From assembly GCF_030412015.1 (NCBI RefSeq), contig NZ_JASNRD010000021.1, positions 16,845-80,844 on the forward strand: DNA of 64,000 nucleotides, written 5' to 3'. Under the pieces are notes generated by a model. That model saw nothing but the letters and a program-made list of their open reading frames with translations, made no database searches and had not been told where the DNA came from. The first letter of the stretch is position 1, and every line of letters starts with the position of its first letter. The position numbers and the translations under genes were made by a program. Shown here piece by piece: positions 1 through 9,003 of the stretch. Source of the stretch: Massilia sp. YIM B02763. Its GTDB lineage: Bacteria; Pseudomonadota; Gammaproteobacteria; Burkholderiales; Burkholderiaceae_D.

Positions 1-1383
1 GATCCTGACTCACCATTGAAGCGGCTGCCCTTCGGCCTGCGCGGCCTGAACGCGCCCACGATCGCGGCATTCGAACGCCGCGGCCTGCTGGACGAGCTCG
101 CCATGCCGGCGCCCCTCGCGCATACCGCCGGTGTACCCGGTTCGCGTCCTGGCGGCCACGTCGCCGGCATCCAGTTCTCCATCGACGACGTCGACACCAC
201 CCAGTGGCCGTGGCGCCTGCCGGATGCGGGCGCTCCCACGCGCATGGCCGAGATGGCCGCGCTCGAACGGGTGCTGGCGCGTCGCGCGCAGGCGCTCGGC
301 GTGACGATCCGGCGCGGCGCCGCCGTGGATGCCGTGCGCCGGCATGCGGATGGCGTCACCGTCACGGCCGGCGGCGCGACCTTCGCGGCCGCCTGGCTCG
401 CCGGCTGCGACGGCGGCCGCAGCGCGGTGAGGAAGGCGCTCGGCGTCAGCTTCGCCGGCACCGAGCCGGCGTTCACGGGCTATACGGTGAGCGCCGACAT
501 CGCCCACCCGGAGCTGCTGCGCCCAGGGCGCAACCTGACGCCGGCCGGCATGTACCTGCAGTCCCAGCCGGGCTACCTCGTCCTGCAGGACTTCGACGGC
601 GGCGCCTTCCACGACAGCGGCGAGCGCCCCACGCGCGCGCATGTGGAGGCGCTGCTGCGCCGCATCTCCGGCACCGGCGTCGCCATCGAGGCCCTGCACG
701 TCGCCACCACCTGGACCGACCGCGCGCGCCAGGCCGTCGCCTACCGCAGCGGCCGCGTGCTGCTGGCCGGCGACGCGGCCCACATCCACGCTCCGCTGGG
801 CGGCCAGGGCCTGAACCTGGGCATCGGCGACGCCATGAACCTGGGCTGGAAGCTGGCCGCCACCATCCGGGGGAAGGCCCCGGATGGCCTGCTGGACAGC
901 TACCATGCCGAGCGCCACCCGGCCGGCGCGCGCGTGCTGGACTGGTCGCGCGCCCAGGTCGCCGCGATGGCGCCGGAACCAGGGGCCCGCGCCCTGCACG
1001 CCGTCCTGCGCGACCTGCTGGCGACGCGCGACGGCGCCACCTATGCGGCGGGACGGGTCTGGGGCGTGCTGCAGCGCTACGACCTCGGCCAGCCGCACCC
1101 GCTGGCGGGCCGCGGCATGCCCGCCTTCGCCTTCGACGACCGCAGCGCCGTCGATGCCCTGATGCGCGCGGGACGCGGCTTCCTCCTCGATTTCTCCGAT
1201 GCTAGTTCTCGCGCGACATTGGCTGGCGAATATGGCATCGCCTACGTTCCGGCCAGCGCGCCGGAACGCCTGGGCACCAGCTGCCTGCTGGTCCGCCCCG
1301 ACGGCATCGTCGCCTGGGCCAGCGAAGGGCGGGACGATTGCGGCGGCCTGCGCGATGCCATGGCCCGCTGGTTCGCCGCCTGA
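1..1383 (+). CDS. FAD-dependent aromatic-ring monooxygenase, 5'-truncated by window edge
   Basis: The reading frame is open from base 1, so the N-terminal FAD (GxGxxG) motif and the true start lie outside the window. A TTG at 16 is internal, not a start. The visible part has the DG motif (GCDGGRSAVRKALG, about 403-444) and the second FAD motif (GDAAHIHAPLGGQGLN, from about 769), diagnostic of PheA/TfdB-type flavoprotein hydroxylases. The last 100 or so residues resemble the thioredoxin-like C-terminal domain of this family. Such enzymes hydroxylate phenolic or polyketide-like rings using NAD(P)H and O2. The substrate cannot be told from the sequence. The next gene, radC, starts 67 bp downstream and is functionally unrelated. 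Confidence 0.85.
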   Translation, partial: DPDSPLKRLPFGLRGLNAPTIAAFERRGLLDELAMPAPLAHTAGVPGSRPGGHVAGIQFSIDDVDTTQWPWRLPDAGAPTRMAEMAALERVLARRAQALGVTIRRGAAVDAVRRHADGVTVTAGGATFAAAWLAGCDGGRSAVRKALGVSFAGTEPAFTGYTVSADIAHPELLRPGRNLTPAGMYLQSQPGYLVLQDFDGGAFHDSGERPTRAHVEALLRRISGTGVAIEALHVATTWTDRARQAVAYRSGRVLLAGDAAHIHAPLGGQGLNLGIGDAMNLGWKLAATIRGKAPDGLLDSYHAERHPAGARVLDWSRAQVAAMAPEPGARALHAVLRDLLATRDGATYAAGRVWGVLQRYDLGQPHPLAGRGMPAFAFDDRSAVDALMRAGRGFLLDFSDASSRATLAGEYGIAYVPASAPERLGTSCLLVRPDGIVAWASEGRDDCGGLRDAMARWFAA

Positions 1384-1450
1384 ACGCACATCAGTATCTT
1401 CGGAACATAGCGAGCCGATAATGCATCCCGGGCATCCGACGGGAGAACGC

Positions 1451-2125
1451 ATGGGCATCAATGACTGGATCGAGGGAGAGCGGCCGCGCGAGCGCCTCGT
1501 GCGCGAGGGGGCGGCGGCATTGTCGAACCCGGAATTGCTGGCGCTGCTGCTGCGCGTGGGCGTGCGCGGGAAAAGCGCCGTCGAGCTGGGACGCGACATC
1601 CTGCAGCACTTCGGCTCGCTGCACGGCCTGTTCGGCGCGTCGCTCGACGATTGCACGGAGGTGCACGGCCTGGGCATGGCGAAATATGCGCAGTTGCAGG
1701 CCGTGATGGAACTGGCGCGGCGCGCCATCGCCGAGCAATTGCAGGCCGGCGAGACCTTCGCCTCACCCGAACTGGTGAAGCGTTACCTGCGCATGAAGCT
1801 GTCCGGCAGGCGCCACGAATCCTTCGTCGTGCTGTTCCTGGACGTCAAGAACCGCCTGATCGCCGACCGGGAACTGTTCCGGGGCACGCTCACGCATGCG
1901 AGCGTGTACCCGCGCGAAGTCGTCGTCGAGGCGCTGGCGCACAATGCCGCCAGCGTCATCCTCGCGCACAACCATCCGTCGGGCGTGGCCGAACCGAGCG
2001 CCGCCGACCTCGGCCTGACGCGGCAGCTGGCGCAGGCGCTGGAACTGGTCGACATCCGCGTGCTCGACCACATCGTCGTGGCCGGGCCGCTGGTGCATTC
2101 GTTCGCCGAGCACGGGCAGTTATGA
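1451..2125 (+). CDS. radC: RadC family JAB-domain protein
   Basis: 224 aa, started at ATG 1451 (MGINDWIEGERPRERL) after a GGGAG box; a longer open frame upstream overlaps the previous gene and is rejected. The N-terminal part has the helix-hairpin-helix region (LSNPELLALLLRVGVRGKSA). The C-terminal part has the JAB/MPN metal motif, seen as HNHPSG followed by an Asp eight residues later. RadC is a common chromosomal protein with a metalloprotease-like fold, historically linked to DNA repair but of uncertain biochemical role. Its stop codon overlaps, tail to tail, the stop of the histidine kinase on the other strand (2120-2125). Confidence 0.93.
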   Translation: MGINDWIEGERPRERLVREGAAALSNPELLALLLRVGVRGKSAVELGRDILQHFGSLHGLFGASLDDCTEVHGLGMAKYAQLQAVMELARRAIAEQLQAGETFASPELVKRYLRMKLSGRRHESFVVLFLDVKNRLIADRELFRGTLTHASVYPREVVVEALAHNAASVILAHNHPSGVAEPSAADLGLTRQLAQALELVDIRVLDHIVVAGPLVHSFAEHGQL

Positions 2126-3826
2126 GGTCGTGCGGGCCAGCGCGCGGTCGACGCTGGCCGCCAGGTCGGCCAATTGGAAGGGCTTGCGCAGCAACATGTC
2201 GTTCCCGAGGATTTCCTCGATGGCGCGCATGTCCGCATAGCCGGTGGCGATGATCATCGGCATGTGCGGGAAGACCTCGCGCGCCTTGCGCATCAGTTCG
2301 GCGCCCGTCATGCCGGGCATCAGGTAGTCGGTGATCATCAGCGCCGGGTGCTCGCGTTCCAGCGCGGCCAGGGCCGCCGTCCCGTCCGCCGCCTGGATCA
2401 CCTGGTGGCCGAGGGCCTGCAGCGATTCCGCGACCGAGTTGCGGACCACGTCGTCGTCCTCGACCAGGAGGATGCGCGCCCGCACCTGGGGCCGCGGCGG
2501 CAGGTCCGGGGCGGTACCGGCATCGGCTTCGTCCGCCGCGGCGCAGCGCAGCCAGATCTCGACCGTGGTGCCCTGGCCGGGCAGGCTGACGATGCGCGCG
2601 GCGCCGCCCGACTGCTGCGCCATGCCGTACACCTGGCTCAGGCCCAGGCCCGTGCCCTTGCCCACCGGCTTGGTCGTGAAGAAGGGTTCGAACACCTTGG
2701 CGGCCACGTCCGGCGGCATGCCCTCGCCGTCGTCGGCCACGGCGATGCGCACGTAATCCCCGTCCGGCAGCAGACCTTCCGGCGGCACGGCGCGCGCCGC
2801 GTGGAAGCGCAGGCTGCCGCCGTCCGGCATGGCGTCGCGGGCATTGATCGCCAGGTTCAGCAGCGCCATCTCCATCTGGTTCGCGTCGGCCAGCACGGCG
2901 CCGCAGGCATGGTCGAGGTCGAAGCCGAGCGCGATCGCTGAGCCGACCGACGTCGCCACCAGTTCGCGGATGCCGTCGAACAGCGCGTCCACGGGAACGG
3001 GACGCAGGTCCAGGCTCTGGTTGCGCGAAAACGCCAGCAGCTGGCCCGTCAGCTTGGCGCCGCGCTGGCAGGCGTTGCGCGCCACGCCCGCGCGCTTTCT
3101 GGTCGCCTCGTCCGCCGACGTCAGCATGATCAGGTCCATATTGCCCTGCACGACGTTGAGCAGGTTGTTGAAGTCGTGCGCGATGCCGCCCGTCAGGCGC
3201 CCGATCGCTTCCATCTTCTGCAGCTGGGACACGGTCTGCAGCACCCGTTCGCGTTCGATGATCTCGTTGGTCAGGCGGTCGTTGGCCTGGGCCAGCGCGC
3301 GCGTGCGCTCGTCGATGCGCAGCTCCAGCGTCTCGTTGAGCTGCACCAGCTGTTCGCGGCTGCCACGCAGGTCGCGGGCATCGCGTTCGCGCTCCACCAC
3401 CATGTCGCGCGCATGGTACTGGCGGCGCCGTCCGCGCAGGGCCGAGGCGGCCGCGCTGCGCAGCGTCTGCACGTTGAGCGGACGCTCGAGCAGCAGGATG
3501 TTGCCCAGTTCGGCGAGCCGGCCGCGCACGCCGATGCCGTCGCGGCTGACGGGCCGCGACACCAGCAGCACCAGGGGAAAGTCGGACCAGGGCGGCTGGC
3601 GCTCCAGGCTGGCGGCCAGACGGTCGATGCCGGCGTCGTCGAGCGCTTCCTCGGCGACGATGGCGGCGCCGGCGCCCTCCGCGATGCCGGCCAGCAAGGC
3701 GTCCAGCGAGGCCATGACGGCGCAGCCGAACTGCTCGCGTTCCAGCACTTCGGCGATGACCTCGGCGTCGCGGCCGCGCGGCGCAAGCACCAGGAGGCGC
3801 AGCTCGGGGGCGTCAGGACTGGCCAT
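2120..3826 (-). CDS. Hybrid sensor histidine kinase/response regulator
   Basis: 568 aa. Residues about 8-135 look like a degenerate receiver domain, followed by a coiled-coil linker (about 140-200). The dimerisation box has its phospho-His in GGIAHDFNNLL (about residue 215). An HATPase_c domain follows with N box (NLAINARDAM) and G boxes (DDGEGMPPDV, GKGTGLGLS). The C-terminal receiver has the acidic pair (VEDDD) and phospho-acceptor Asp in MITDYLMPGMTG. No membrane segment is seen, so the kinase should be cytoplasmic. Its start overlaps the end of the KaiC-like gene by 14 bp, so the two are probably translationally coupled and act in one pathway. The input signal is unknown. Confidence 0.9.
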   Translation of the reverse strand: MASPDAPELRLLVLAPRGRDAEVIAEVLEREQFGCAVMASLDALLAGIAEGAGAAIVAEEALDDAGIDRLAASLERQPPWSDFPLVLLVSRPVSRDGIGVRGRLAELGNILLLERPLNVQTLRSAAASALRGRRRQYHARDMVVERERDARDLRGSREQLVQLNETLELRIDERTRALAQANDRLTNEIIERERVLQTVSQLQKMEAIGRLTGGIAHDFNNLLNVVQGNMDLIMLTSADEATRKRAGVARNACQRGAKLTGQLLAFSRNQSLDLRPVPVDALFDGIRELVATSVGSAIALGFDLDHACGAVLADANQMEMALLNLAINARDAMPDGGSLRFHAARAVPPEGLLPDGDYVRIAVADDGEGMPPDVAAKVFEPFFTTKPVGKGTGLGLSQVYGMAQQSGGAARIVSLPGQGTTVEIWLRCAAADEADAGTAPDLPPRPQVRARILLVEDDDVVRNSVAESLQALGHQVIQAADGTAALAALEREHPALMITDYLMPGMTGAELMRKAREVFPHMPMIIATGYADMRAIEEILGNDMLLRKPFQLADLAASVDRALARTTS

Positions 3827-5342
3827 CGCTTCCCAGGTCGACCCGGTTGTCCATCATGGGCGTGCGGCCGCGGTAGGCGGGAACGCCGCTCAGCACGCCC
3901 TCGAAGCCTTCGAGGGGGGCGCCGATGCGCACGCCGTCCGGGCCCAGCAGCATTTCGTGGATCGTCAGCGCGTGGGTGGTCGTGCGGCTCTTGATCACGG
4001 TGAGCGCGCGCCGCACCCGAGCGTGGGCTTCGAAGAAGCGCAGCAGCACCGTCGTGTCGCTCAGGTAGCTGAGGTCGACGTCGGTGCGGACCTCGCCGAC
4101 CAGGCCGTGCTGGCCCAGCACCAGCATCGTCGTCACGCCGCGCAGGTTCAGGTAGGACAGCAGCTCGTGCATCTGCAGCGTCAGGTACTGCTCTCCCGGC
4201 ATCGCCTGCAGGTAGGCGTTCAGGCTGTCGATGGTGACGAACTTCACGCCATGCAGTTCGACGGCGTCGCGCAGCATCTGGGTGAATTCGCCGGGCGTGA
4301 GCTCGGCCGGGTCGATGTGCAAGACCGACAGCTGGCCGTTGTCGAGGTAGGACTGCAGGTCCATGCCGAAGTTCGTGTTGCGGGAAAAGAAGGTGCCCAT
4401 GCCTTCGTCGAACAGGTAGAAGGCCGCCTTCTCGCCCCGCTCCAGCGCGGACAGCATGCAGCGCACGGTCAGCGTGGTCTTGCCGATGCCGGACGGCCCC
4501 ACGATCAGCGTATTCGTGCCGGCCACCAGGCCGCCGCCGAGCAGGTCGTCGAAGCCCTGCGAGCCGCTCGAATGCATCTGCGGCGCGAACGCGCGTCCAT
4601 GCTCGGCTGCCACCAGGCGGGGGAAGATGCGCAAGCCGCCCGTCTCGAGCACGTAGTCGTGGTAGCCGCCGCGGAACTGGATGCCGCGCATCTTGAGGAT
4701 GTTCACGCGGCGCCGTTCCTTGCCGAATTCCTTGGCGATCTGCTCCAGGCTGATCACGCCGTGGGCGATGCTGTGCAGGTGCTGGTCCGACTGGGCGGTC
4801 TTGTCGTCGAGCATCAGCACGGTACAGGCACGTGCCGTGAAAAACTGTTTCAGCGCGAGGATCTGGCGCCGGTAACGCAAGGGATTCTGGGCCAGCAGGC
4901 GCATTTCGGACAAGCTGTCGAACACGACGCGCAGGGGTTTGACGCGGTCGACCTGCTCCATCACGTTCTGCGTCGTCTCCCCCAGCTCCACCTCGGCCGG
5001 GTGGAACACGGATTGCTGGGACTCGGGATCGAGCGCCGTATCGCCGGCGAGCTCGTAGATGTCGATGCCGTCCATGACCCAGCCATGGCTTTCCGCCACG
5101 GCCTCGAGCTCGTCGGTCGTCTCCGACAGCGTGATGTACAAACCGCGTTCGCCGCGGGCGGCGCCTTCGAGCAGGAATTGCAGGCCGAGCGTCGTCTTGC
5201 CGGCGCCGGGCGAGCCTTCCACCAGGTACACACGCTGGGCCGTCAAGCCGCCGTTGAGGATGTCGTCGAGGCCAGCGACGCCGGTGGAGATACGGGAAGT
5301 GGATATACGGCCGGGACGGCGTGTGCTGGAAACCTGGGTCAT
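3813..5342 (-). CDS. KaiC-like double RecA-fold ATPase
   Basis: 509 aa from ATG 5342 (MTQVSSTRRPG); an in-frame ATG at 5423 would add 27 unconserved residues and lacks a clear ribosome site. Two KaiC/RecA-type ATPase domains are visible: the first with Walker A GSPGAGKTTL near residue 45, the second with GPSGIGKTTL near residue 290. Each begins with the usual targeting sequence (STGVAGLDDILNGG; SSGSQGFDDLLGGG). In cyanobacteria KaiC runs the circadian clock, but no kaiA or kaiB is present here. In proteobacteria such solitary KaiC-like ATPases are often paired with a histidine kinase, as here through the 14-bp overlap. A signalling role is inferred; clock activity is not implied. Confidence 0.88.
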   Translation of the reverse strand: MTQVSSTRRPGRISTSRISTGVAGLDDILNGGLTAQRVYLVEGSPGAGKTTLGLQFLLEGAARGERGLYITLSETTDELEAVAESHGWVMDGIDIYELAGDTALDPESQQSVFHPAEVELGETTQNVMEQVDRVKPLRVVFDSLSEMRLLAQNPLRYRRQILALKQFFTARACTVLMLDDKTAQSDQHLHSIAHGVISLEQIAKEFGKERRRVNILKMRGIQFRGGYHDYVLETGGLRIFPRLVAAEHGRAFAPQMHSSGSQGFDDLLGGGLVAGTNTLIVGPSGIGKTTLTVRCMLSALERGEKAAFYLFDEGMGTFFSRNTNFGMDLQSYLDNGQLSVLHIDPAELTPGEFTQMLRDAVELHGVKFVTIDSLNAYLQAMPGEQYLTLQMHELLSYLNLRGVTTMLVLGQHGLVGEVRTDVDLSYLSDTTVLLRFFEAHARVRRALTVIKSRTTTHALTIHEMLLGPDGVRIGAPLEGFEGVLSGVPAYRGRTPMMDNRVDLGSDGQS

Positions 5343-5621
5343 GTATAGCGGCAAGTCATTGGTAAAAGAGATACCGAAACGAGATACCGAAACGCCACCG
5401 GCACGGAATGTTGGCGGGAGCAACGCTTCGATACGCGGTCGGCAAAGGATGCGATTGCTGGGCAGGCCACATGTTCATTATAGGCCGAGTAGGCGCCGGG
5501 CGGTGTGCGCTTGGCCGGGAATAACAGTGTGTAAACAGGAACTTAGAAGTGAAATATTGCGGAAGAATACGATTGTTAAATTTTGCGAGTTTTTTGAGAA
5601 ACAATTTTTTTTCGCAAGTTG

Positions 5622-5651
5622 TTGATTACGCTGCTGTTTTCACGCTATACT
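5622..5651 (+). promoter_or_regulatory. Sigma-70-type promoter of rpmB-rpmG
   Basis: A -35-like TTGATT (5622-5627) and a -10 TATACT (5646-5651) with an 18-bp spacer lie about 40 bp before rpmB. The DNA upstream (5540-5620) is AT-rich, with A and T tracts that could act as an UP element, as expected for a ribosomal-protein promoter. Confidence 0.65.
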
Positions 5652-5692
5652 CTCGTTTTTCCAATTGTGGAAGTTTACTCAAGGAGTGCGCT

Positions 5693-5929
5693 ATGGCACG
5701 TGTTTGCCAAGTTACTGGCAAGGGCCCGATGGTTGGCAACAACGTCTCCCACGCCAACAACAAAACCAAGCGTCGTTTTCTGCCGAACCTGCAGAACCGT
5801 CGCATCTTCGTAGAATCGGAAAACCGCTGGGTCTCCCTGCGTATTTCGAATGCCGGCCTGCGCGTCATCGACAAGCTGGGCATTGACGCTGTGCTGGCCG
5901 ACATGCGCGCCCGCGGCGAGAAAATCTAA
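5693..5929 (+). CDS. rpmB: Large-subunit ribosomal protein L28 (bL28)
   Basis: 78 aa, full length for the family, starting at ATG 5693 after an AAGGAG ribosome site. The N-terminus MARVCQVTGKGPMVGNNVSH is the L28 signature and the C-terminus (LRVIDKLGIDAVLADM) is typical of betaproteobacteria. It binds 23S rRNA near the exit side of the 50S subunit. No zinc-ribbon CxxC pairs are present, so this is the zinc-free form. It is followed 13 bp later by rpmG in the usual two-gene operon and shares its promoter and terminator. Confidence 0.98.
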   Translation: MARVCQVTGKGPMVGNNVSHANNKTKRRFLPNLQNRRIFVESENRWVSLRISNAGLRVIDKLGIDAVLADMRARGEKI

Positions 5930-5942
5930 ATAGGGAGTCATC

Positions 5943-6110
5943 ATGGCAAAAACTGGCCGCGACAAGATCAAACTGGAATCGACCGCAGGTACCGGTCACT
6001 TCTACACCACGACCAAGAACAAGCGCACCATGCCGGCGAAGATGGAAATCACCAAATTCGACCCGAAAGCACGCAAGCACGTTCTGTACAAAGAAACCAA
6101 GATCAAGTAA
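5943..6110 (+). CDS. rpmG: Large-subunit ribosomal protein L33 (bL33)
   Basis: 55 aa (MAKTGRDKIKLEST...KETKIK), a full-length zinc-free L33, started at ATG 5943 after GGGAG. It is a small 50S protein near the E site. It lies 13 bp downstream of rpmB and ends just before a strong intrinsic terminator, so the two form one transcription unit. The gene is below the usual 60-codon cut-off and is easily missed by simple ORF scans. Confidence 0.98.
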   Translation: MAKTGRDKIKLESTAGTGHFYTTTKNKRTMPAKMEITKFDPKARKHVLYKETKIK

Positions 6111-6130
6111 TCCTGGTTTTGCGTCGAAGA

Positions 6131-6163
6131 AGCCGCCACTGAAAAGTTGGCGGCTTTTTTTTT
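6131..6163 (+). terminator. Rho-independent terminator of rpmB-rpmG
   Basis: Perfect stem AGCCGCCA / TGGCGGCT with a 9-nt loop, followed directly by a run of nine T (6155-6163). It lies 20 bp after the rpmG stop. Confidence 0.92.
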
Positions 6164-6170
6164 GGTGCAG

Positions 6171-6247
6171 CGTCGCCCATGCGCAGGAAGGGACCCGATG
6201 TCCCGGTGCTCATGACACCTGGATCCCTGCCTGCGCAGGGACGACGG
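6171..6247. repeat. REP-like palindrome, inverted pair
   Basis: A clear unit with a CCCTGC...GCAGGG stem and ACGACGG tail (6221-6247) is preceded by a degenerate inverted unit (6171-6196). The same repeat occurs at 11031-11183, 15509-15636, 53154-53236, 58049-58076, 60431-60460 and 61964-62040. It sits between genes only. Confidence 0.7.
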
Positions 6248-6250
6248 CAT

Positions 6251-6280
6251 AAAAAAACGGCTCCGGAAGGAGCCGTTTTC
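6251..6280. terminator. Bidirectional terminator between rpmG and desaturase
   Basis: AAAACGGCTCC / GGAGCCGTTTT stem with GGAA loop and A and T tracts on both sides. It is placed to stop the minus-strand desaturase transcript (gene ends at 6300) and any read-through from rpmG. Confidence 0.85.
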
Positions 6281-6299
6281 ATTGACCGATCACGGACGA

Positions 6300-7511
6300 T
6301 CAGGCATAGCTGCGCAGGCGCATCGAGAATTCCTGCAGCGACTTGATGCCCGACGCTTCGGCGCGCGCGCACCAGTCCTGCAGTTGCTGCAGCAGCTGGT
6401 CGCGGGTCGAGTGCGAGCGTTCCCAGATCGCGCCCAGTTCCACGCGCATCTGGTGCATCGTTTCCAGCGCCTTGCTGTGCTGGAACAGCTCGACCAGCTG
6501 GGCCTGCTGAGCGGCGGGCAGCTTGGCCGGCTCGCGCTGCATCGACTTGCGGGCGCTCTTCAGGAAACGGGCTTCCAGCTCGGCCTTGTGCTTCAGGTGC
6601 TCCACTTCTTCGCGGAACGCCGCCTTGACGGACTTGGCGTATTTCGCCATCACGTCGTAGCGGTTGGCGATGACGGCCTGCAGCGTGTCGAAGTCGGCTT
6701 CCAGCTTGTTCTTGGCCAGGCGCGGCTTCGGGATCGTCTTCTTGATCTTGGCCAGGCCCACCGCCTGCATCATGCGGATGTAGGCGTAACCGATGTCGAA
6801 CTCGTACCACTTGCTCGACAGCTTGGCCGAGGTGGCGAAGGTGTGGTGGTTATTGTGCAGTTCCTCGCCGCCGATGATGATGCCCCATGGCATCAGATTG
6901 GTCGCCGCGTCATTGCAGTCGTAATTGCGGTAGCCCCAGAAGTGGCCCAGGCCATTGATGATGCCGGCCGCCGTGATCGGGATCCACAGCATCTGCACGG
7001 CCCAGATCGTGATGCCGACCACGCCGAACAGCATGAAGGTCAGGGGCAGCAGCAGCGACACGCCCAGCCAGCTGTACGGGGTATAGAGCTTGTTCTCGAT
7101 CCAGTCGTTCGGGCAGCCGTGGCCGTACTTGTCCAGCGTTTCCTTGTTCTTCGTCTCGGCACGGTACAGTTCGGCGCCTTCGAGCAGCACCTTCTTGATG
7201 CCGTGCGTCACCGGGCTGTGCGGATCCTCGACGGTCTCGCACTTGGCGTGGTGCTTGCGGTGCACGGCCGCCCATTCCTTGGTCACCTGGCCCGTGGTCA
7301 GCCACAGCCAGAAGCGGAAGAAGTGGCTGGCGATGGGGTGCATGTCCAGCGCGCGGTGCGCCTGGTGGCGGTGCAGGTAGATGGTGACGCTGGCGATCGT
7401 GATGTGCGTGACGACCAGCGTGTACACGACCATCTGCCAGACCGACAGGTCGAGCAGACCGCCGTCCAGGAAGGACAGCACGGCGTGCAGGGTATTGCTC
7501 AGAGAATTCAT
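6300..7511 (-). CDS. Membrane fatty-acid desaturase (acyl-CoA/acyl-lipid delta-9 type)
   Basis: 403 aa. The three histidine boxes of the di-iron membrane desaturases are intact: HRHQAH (residues 47-52), HRKHH (84-88) and HNNHH (219-223). Hydrophobic segments around residues 20-50, 62-80 and 150-190 supply the membrane anchors. The family inserts a cis double bond into saturated acyl chains, adjusting membrane fluidity. The protein extends about 150 residues past the last histidine box as a charged, probably helical tail, longer than the core fold needs and typical of this bacterial subgroup. The gene is monocistronic with its own terminator. The exact substrate and position of the double bond are inferred from the family only. 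Confidence 0.9.
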   Translation of the reverse strand: MNSLSNTLHAVLSFLDGGLLDLSVWQMVVYTLVVTHITIASVTIYLHRHQAHRALDMHPIASHFFRFWLWLTTGQVTKEWAAVHRKHHAKCETVEDPHSPVTHGIKKVLLEGAELYRAETKNKETLDKYGHGCPNDWIENKLYTPYSWLGVSLLLPLTFMLFGVVGITIWAVQMLWIPITAAGIINGLGHFWGYRNYDCNDAATNLMPWGIIIGGEELHNNHHTFATSAKLSSKWYEFDIGYAYIRMMQAVGLAKIKKTIPKPRLAKNKLEADFDTLQAVIANRYDVMAKYAKSVKAAFREEVEHLKHKAELEARFLKSARKSMQREPAKLPAAQQAQLVELFQHSKALETMHQMRVELGAIWERSHSTRDQLLQQLQDWCARAEASGIKSLQEFSMRLRSYA

Positions 7512-7644
7512 CGATGCTCCACTGAAGGAAAAGTAAGTCGTTCTTTCTGTGGAACGATCACAAGGGGAAAACAGTCATTCGAACTGCATGACGCAAATAC
7601 GCATTTTACGCGGATCCGCTTCCGCGCGGCATAAGCACTCTCAA

Positions 7645-8994
7645 TCAATGTGCTGGTGGCGATGAATCTTCCGGCGTTTTTGCGATCCGCGCCACAACCG
7701 ACGCTATATGGGAGTCGAGCAGACGCGTATCAACCGAAGGATAGCCAAGTTTGATCTCGCCCTTTGATACGAGCGCATAGATCTTCTTGTTGATTTCCGA
7801 CACCACACCGCCCTGCCCGTTCTCCGGATCGGCGATCCAGAAGCCGAGGTCGAGTTCGTAGCCATCCGGGCCGAAGCGCGACAGCGAACAGCCTGGCGCC
7901 GGATCCTCCAGCACGCGCGGGGTGCCGGCGGCCTGCTCGATCAGCAGCGGCATCACGACGTCGAGGTCGCTGCCATAAGCTACCGTGATCTTGGTGCCGG
8001 CGCGCACGCGGCGACTGCTCAGCGACTGGTTCTGCACCGTACCGGAGATCAGCATCTCGTTCGGCACCACGGTCTCCACGCCGTCCAGGCCCTGCAACAC
8101 GGTATAGCGGGTATTGATCTGCGTGACCTTGCCGGTGAAACTGGTCACCGAGATCATGTCGCCGATGGACAGGCTGCGCTCCATCAGGATGATGAAGCCG
8201 GACACATAATTGCTGGCGATCCGCTGCATGCCGAGACCCAGGCCGACGCCCAGCGCGCCCCCGAACACGGACAGCACGGTCAGGTCGATGCCGACCCAGC
8301 GCAGGCTGGCCAGGATGGCGCCGACGATCAGCACGGCGCGGCCGACCCTGGCCAGCGCCACGCGCAGCGAGCTGTGCAGGGCCGTCATGCCCATCAGGCG
8401 CTCTTCCAGCGCCGTGCCGGCCCACAGCGCCAGCATCAGCATGACGACGATCGTCACGATGCCCTGCAGCAAGTCGTCGATCGACACGAAATCGTTCTTC
8501 TTGGGGCCGTACTGCAGCCGGTAGCTGCCCAGGAAGTCGGCGATGTCCGGCCACAGCCCCGTGATGTACAGCACGACGGCCAGCCACACCAGCAGCACGA
8601 AGATCTTCTCGAACGTGACGAAGGCTTCGCCCAGCTGTCCGCGCCGTGCGAACACGCGCCGCAGCAGGTAGAAGGCGGCGCGGATCAGCGCCAGCGACCA
8701 GAAGATCGGGATCGCCACCTTCACGATGTTCGTATGGAAGCGATACTTGTTCAGGACGAATTGCGCCAGCGTGAGCAGGGCCACGACCAGCAGCGGCGCC
8801 ATCACGCGGGCAAAGCTGTCCACGCCCGCGTGCATGGCATCGGCCACGCCGCGGCGGCGCTGCCACCAGCCGCGCGCCAAGCGCGTGACGACCAGCCCGA
8901 GCAGGATGGCCGCGACGATCGACCCGATCTGCCACGGCATGCCGGGGCGGCTCAGGTCGTCGAGGAGGTCACCGATCAGGTTGGTCAGCGGCAT
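7645..8994 (-). CDS. MscS-family mechanosensitive channel
   Basis: 449 aa. Several hydrophobic segments occupy the first half, the last being the pore-lining helix rich in Gly/Ala (GGALGVGLGLGMQRIASNYVSGF, split here by the family's usual kink). It is followed by the MscS beta domain (ERSLSIGDMI, ITQINTRYTVL, VPNEMLISGTVQN) and an alpha/beta C-terminal domain. These inner-membrane channels open on membrane tension and release solutes on hypo-osmotic shock. It is larger than E. coli MscS (286 aa) and has extra N-terminal membrane helices, like the YbdG/YnaI class. It starts 9 bp after rsmB ends and is probably co-transcribed with purN and rsmB. Confidence 0.9.
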   Translation of the reverse strand: MPLTNLIGDLLDDLSRPGMPWQIGSIVAAILLGLVVTRLARGWWQRRRGVADAMHAGVDSFARVMAPLLVVALLTLAQFVLNKYRFHTNIVKVAIPIFWSLALIRAAFYLLRRVFARRGQLGEAFVTFEKIFVLLVWLAVVLYITGLWPDIADFLGSYRLQYGPKKNDFVSIDDLLQGIVTIVVMLMLALWAGTALEERLMGMTALHSSLRVALARVGRAVLIVGAILASLRWVGIDLTVLSVFGGALGVGLGLGMQRIASNYVSGFIILMERSLSIGDMISVTSFTGKVTQINTRYTVLQGLDGVETVVPNEMLISGTVQNQSLSSRRVRAGTKITVAYGSDLDVVMPLLIEQAAGTPRVLEDPAPGCSLSRFGPDGYELDLGFWIADPENGQGGVVSEINKKIYALVSKGEIKLGYPSVDTRLLDSHIASVVARIAKTPEDSSPPAH

Positions 8995-9003
8995 GGGACG
9001 TGC

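Noticed and set aside
2829..5348. Long plus-strand open frame of 839 codons
   Set aside because: It is antisense to the histidine kinase and KaiC-like genes; open by GC skew of codon positions, with no domain and a biased composition.
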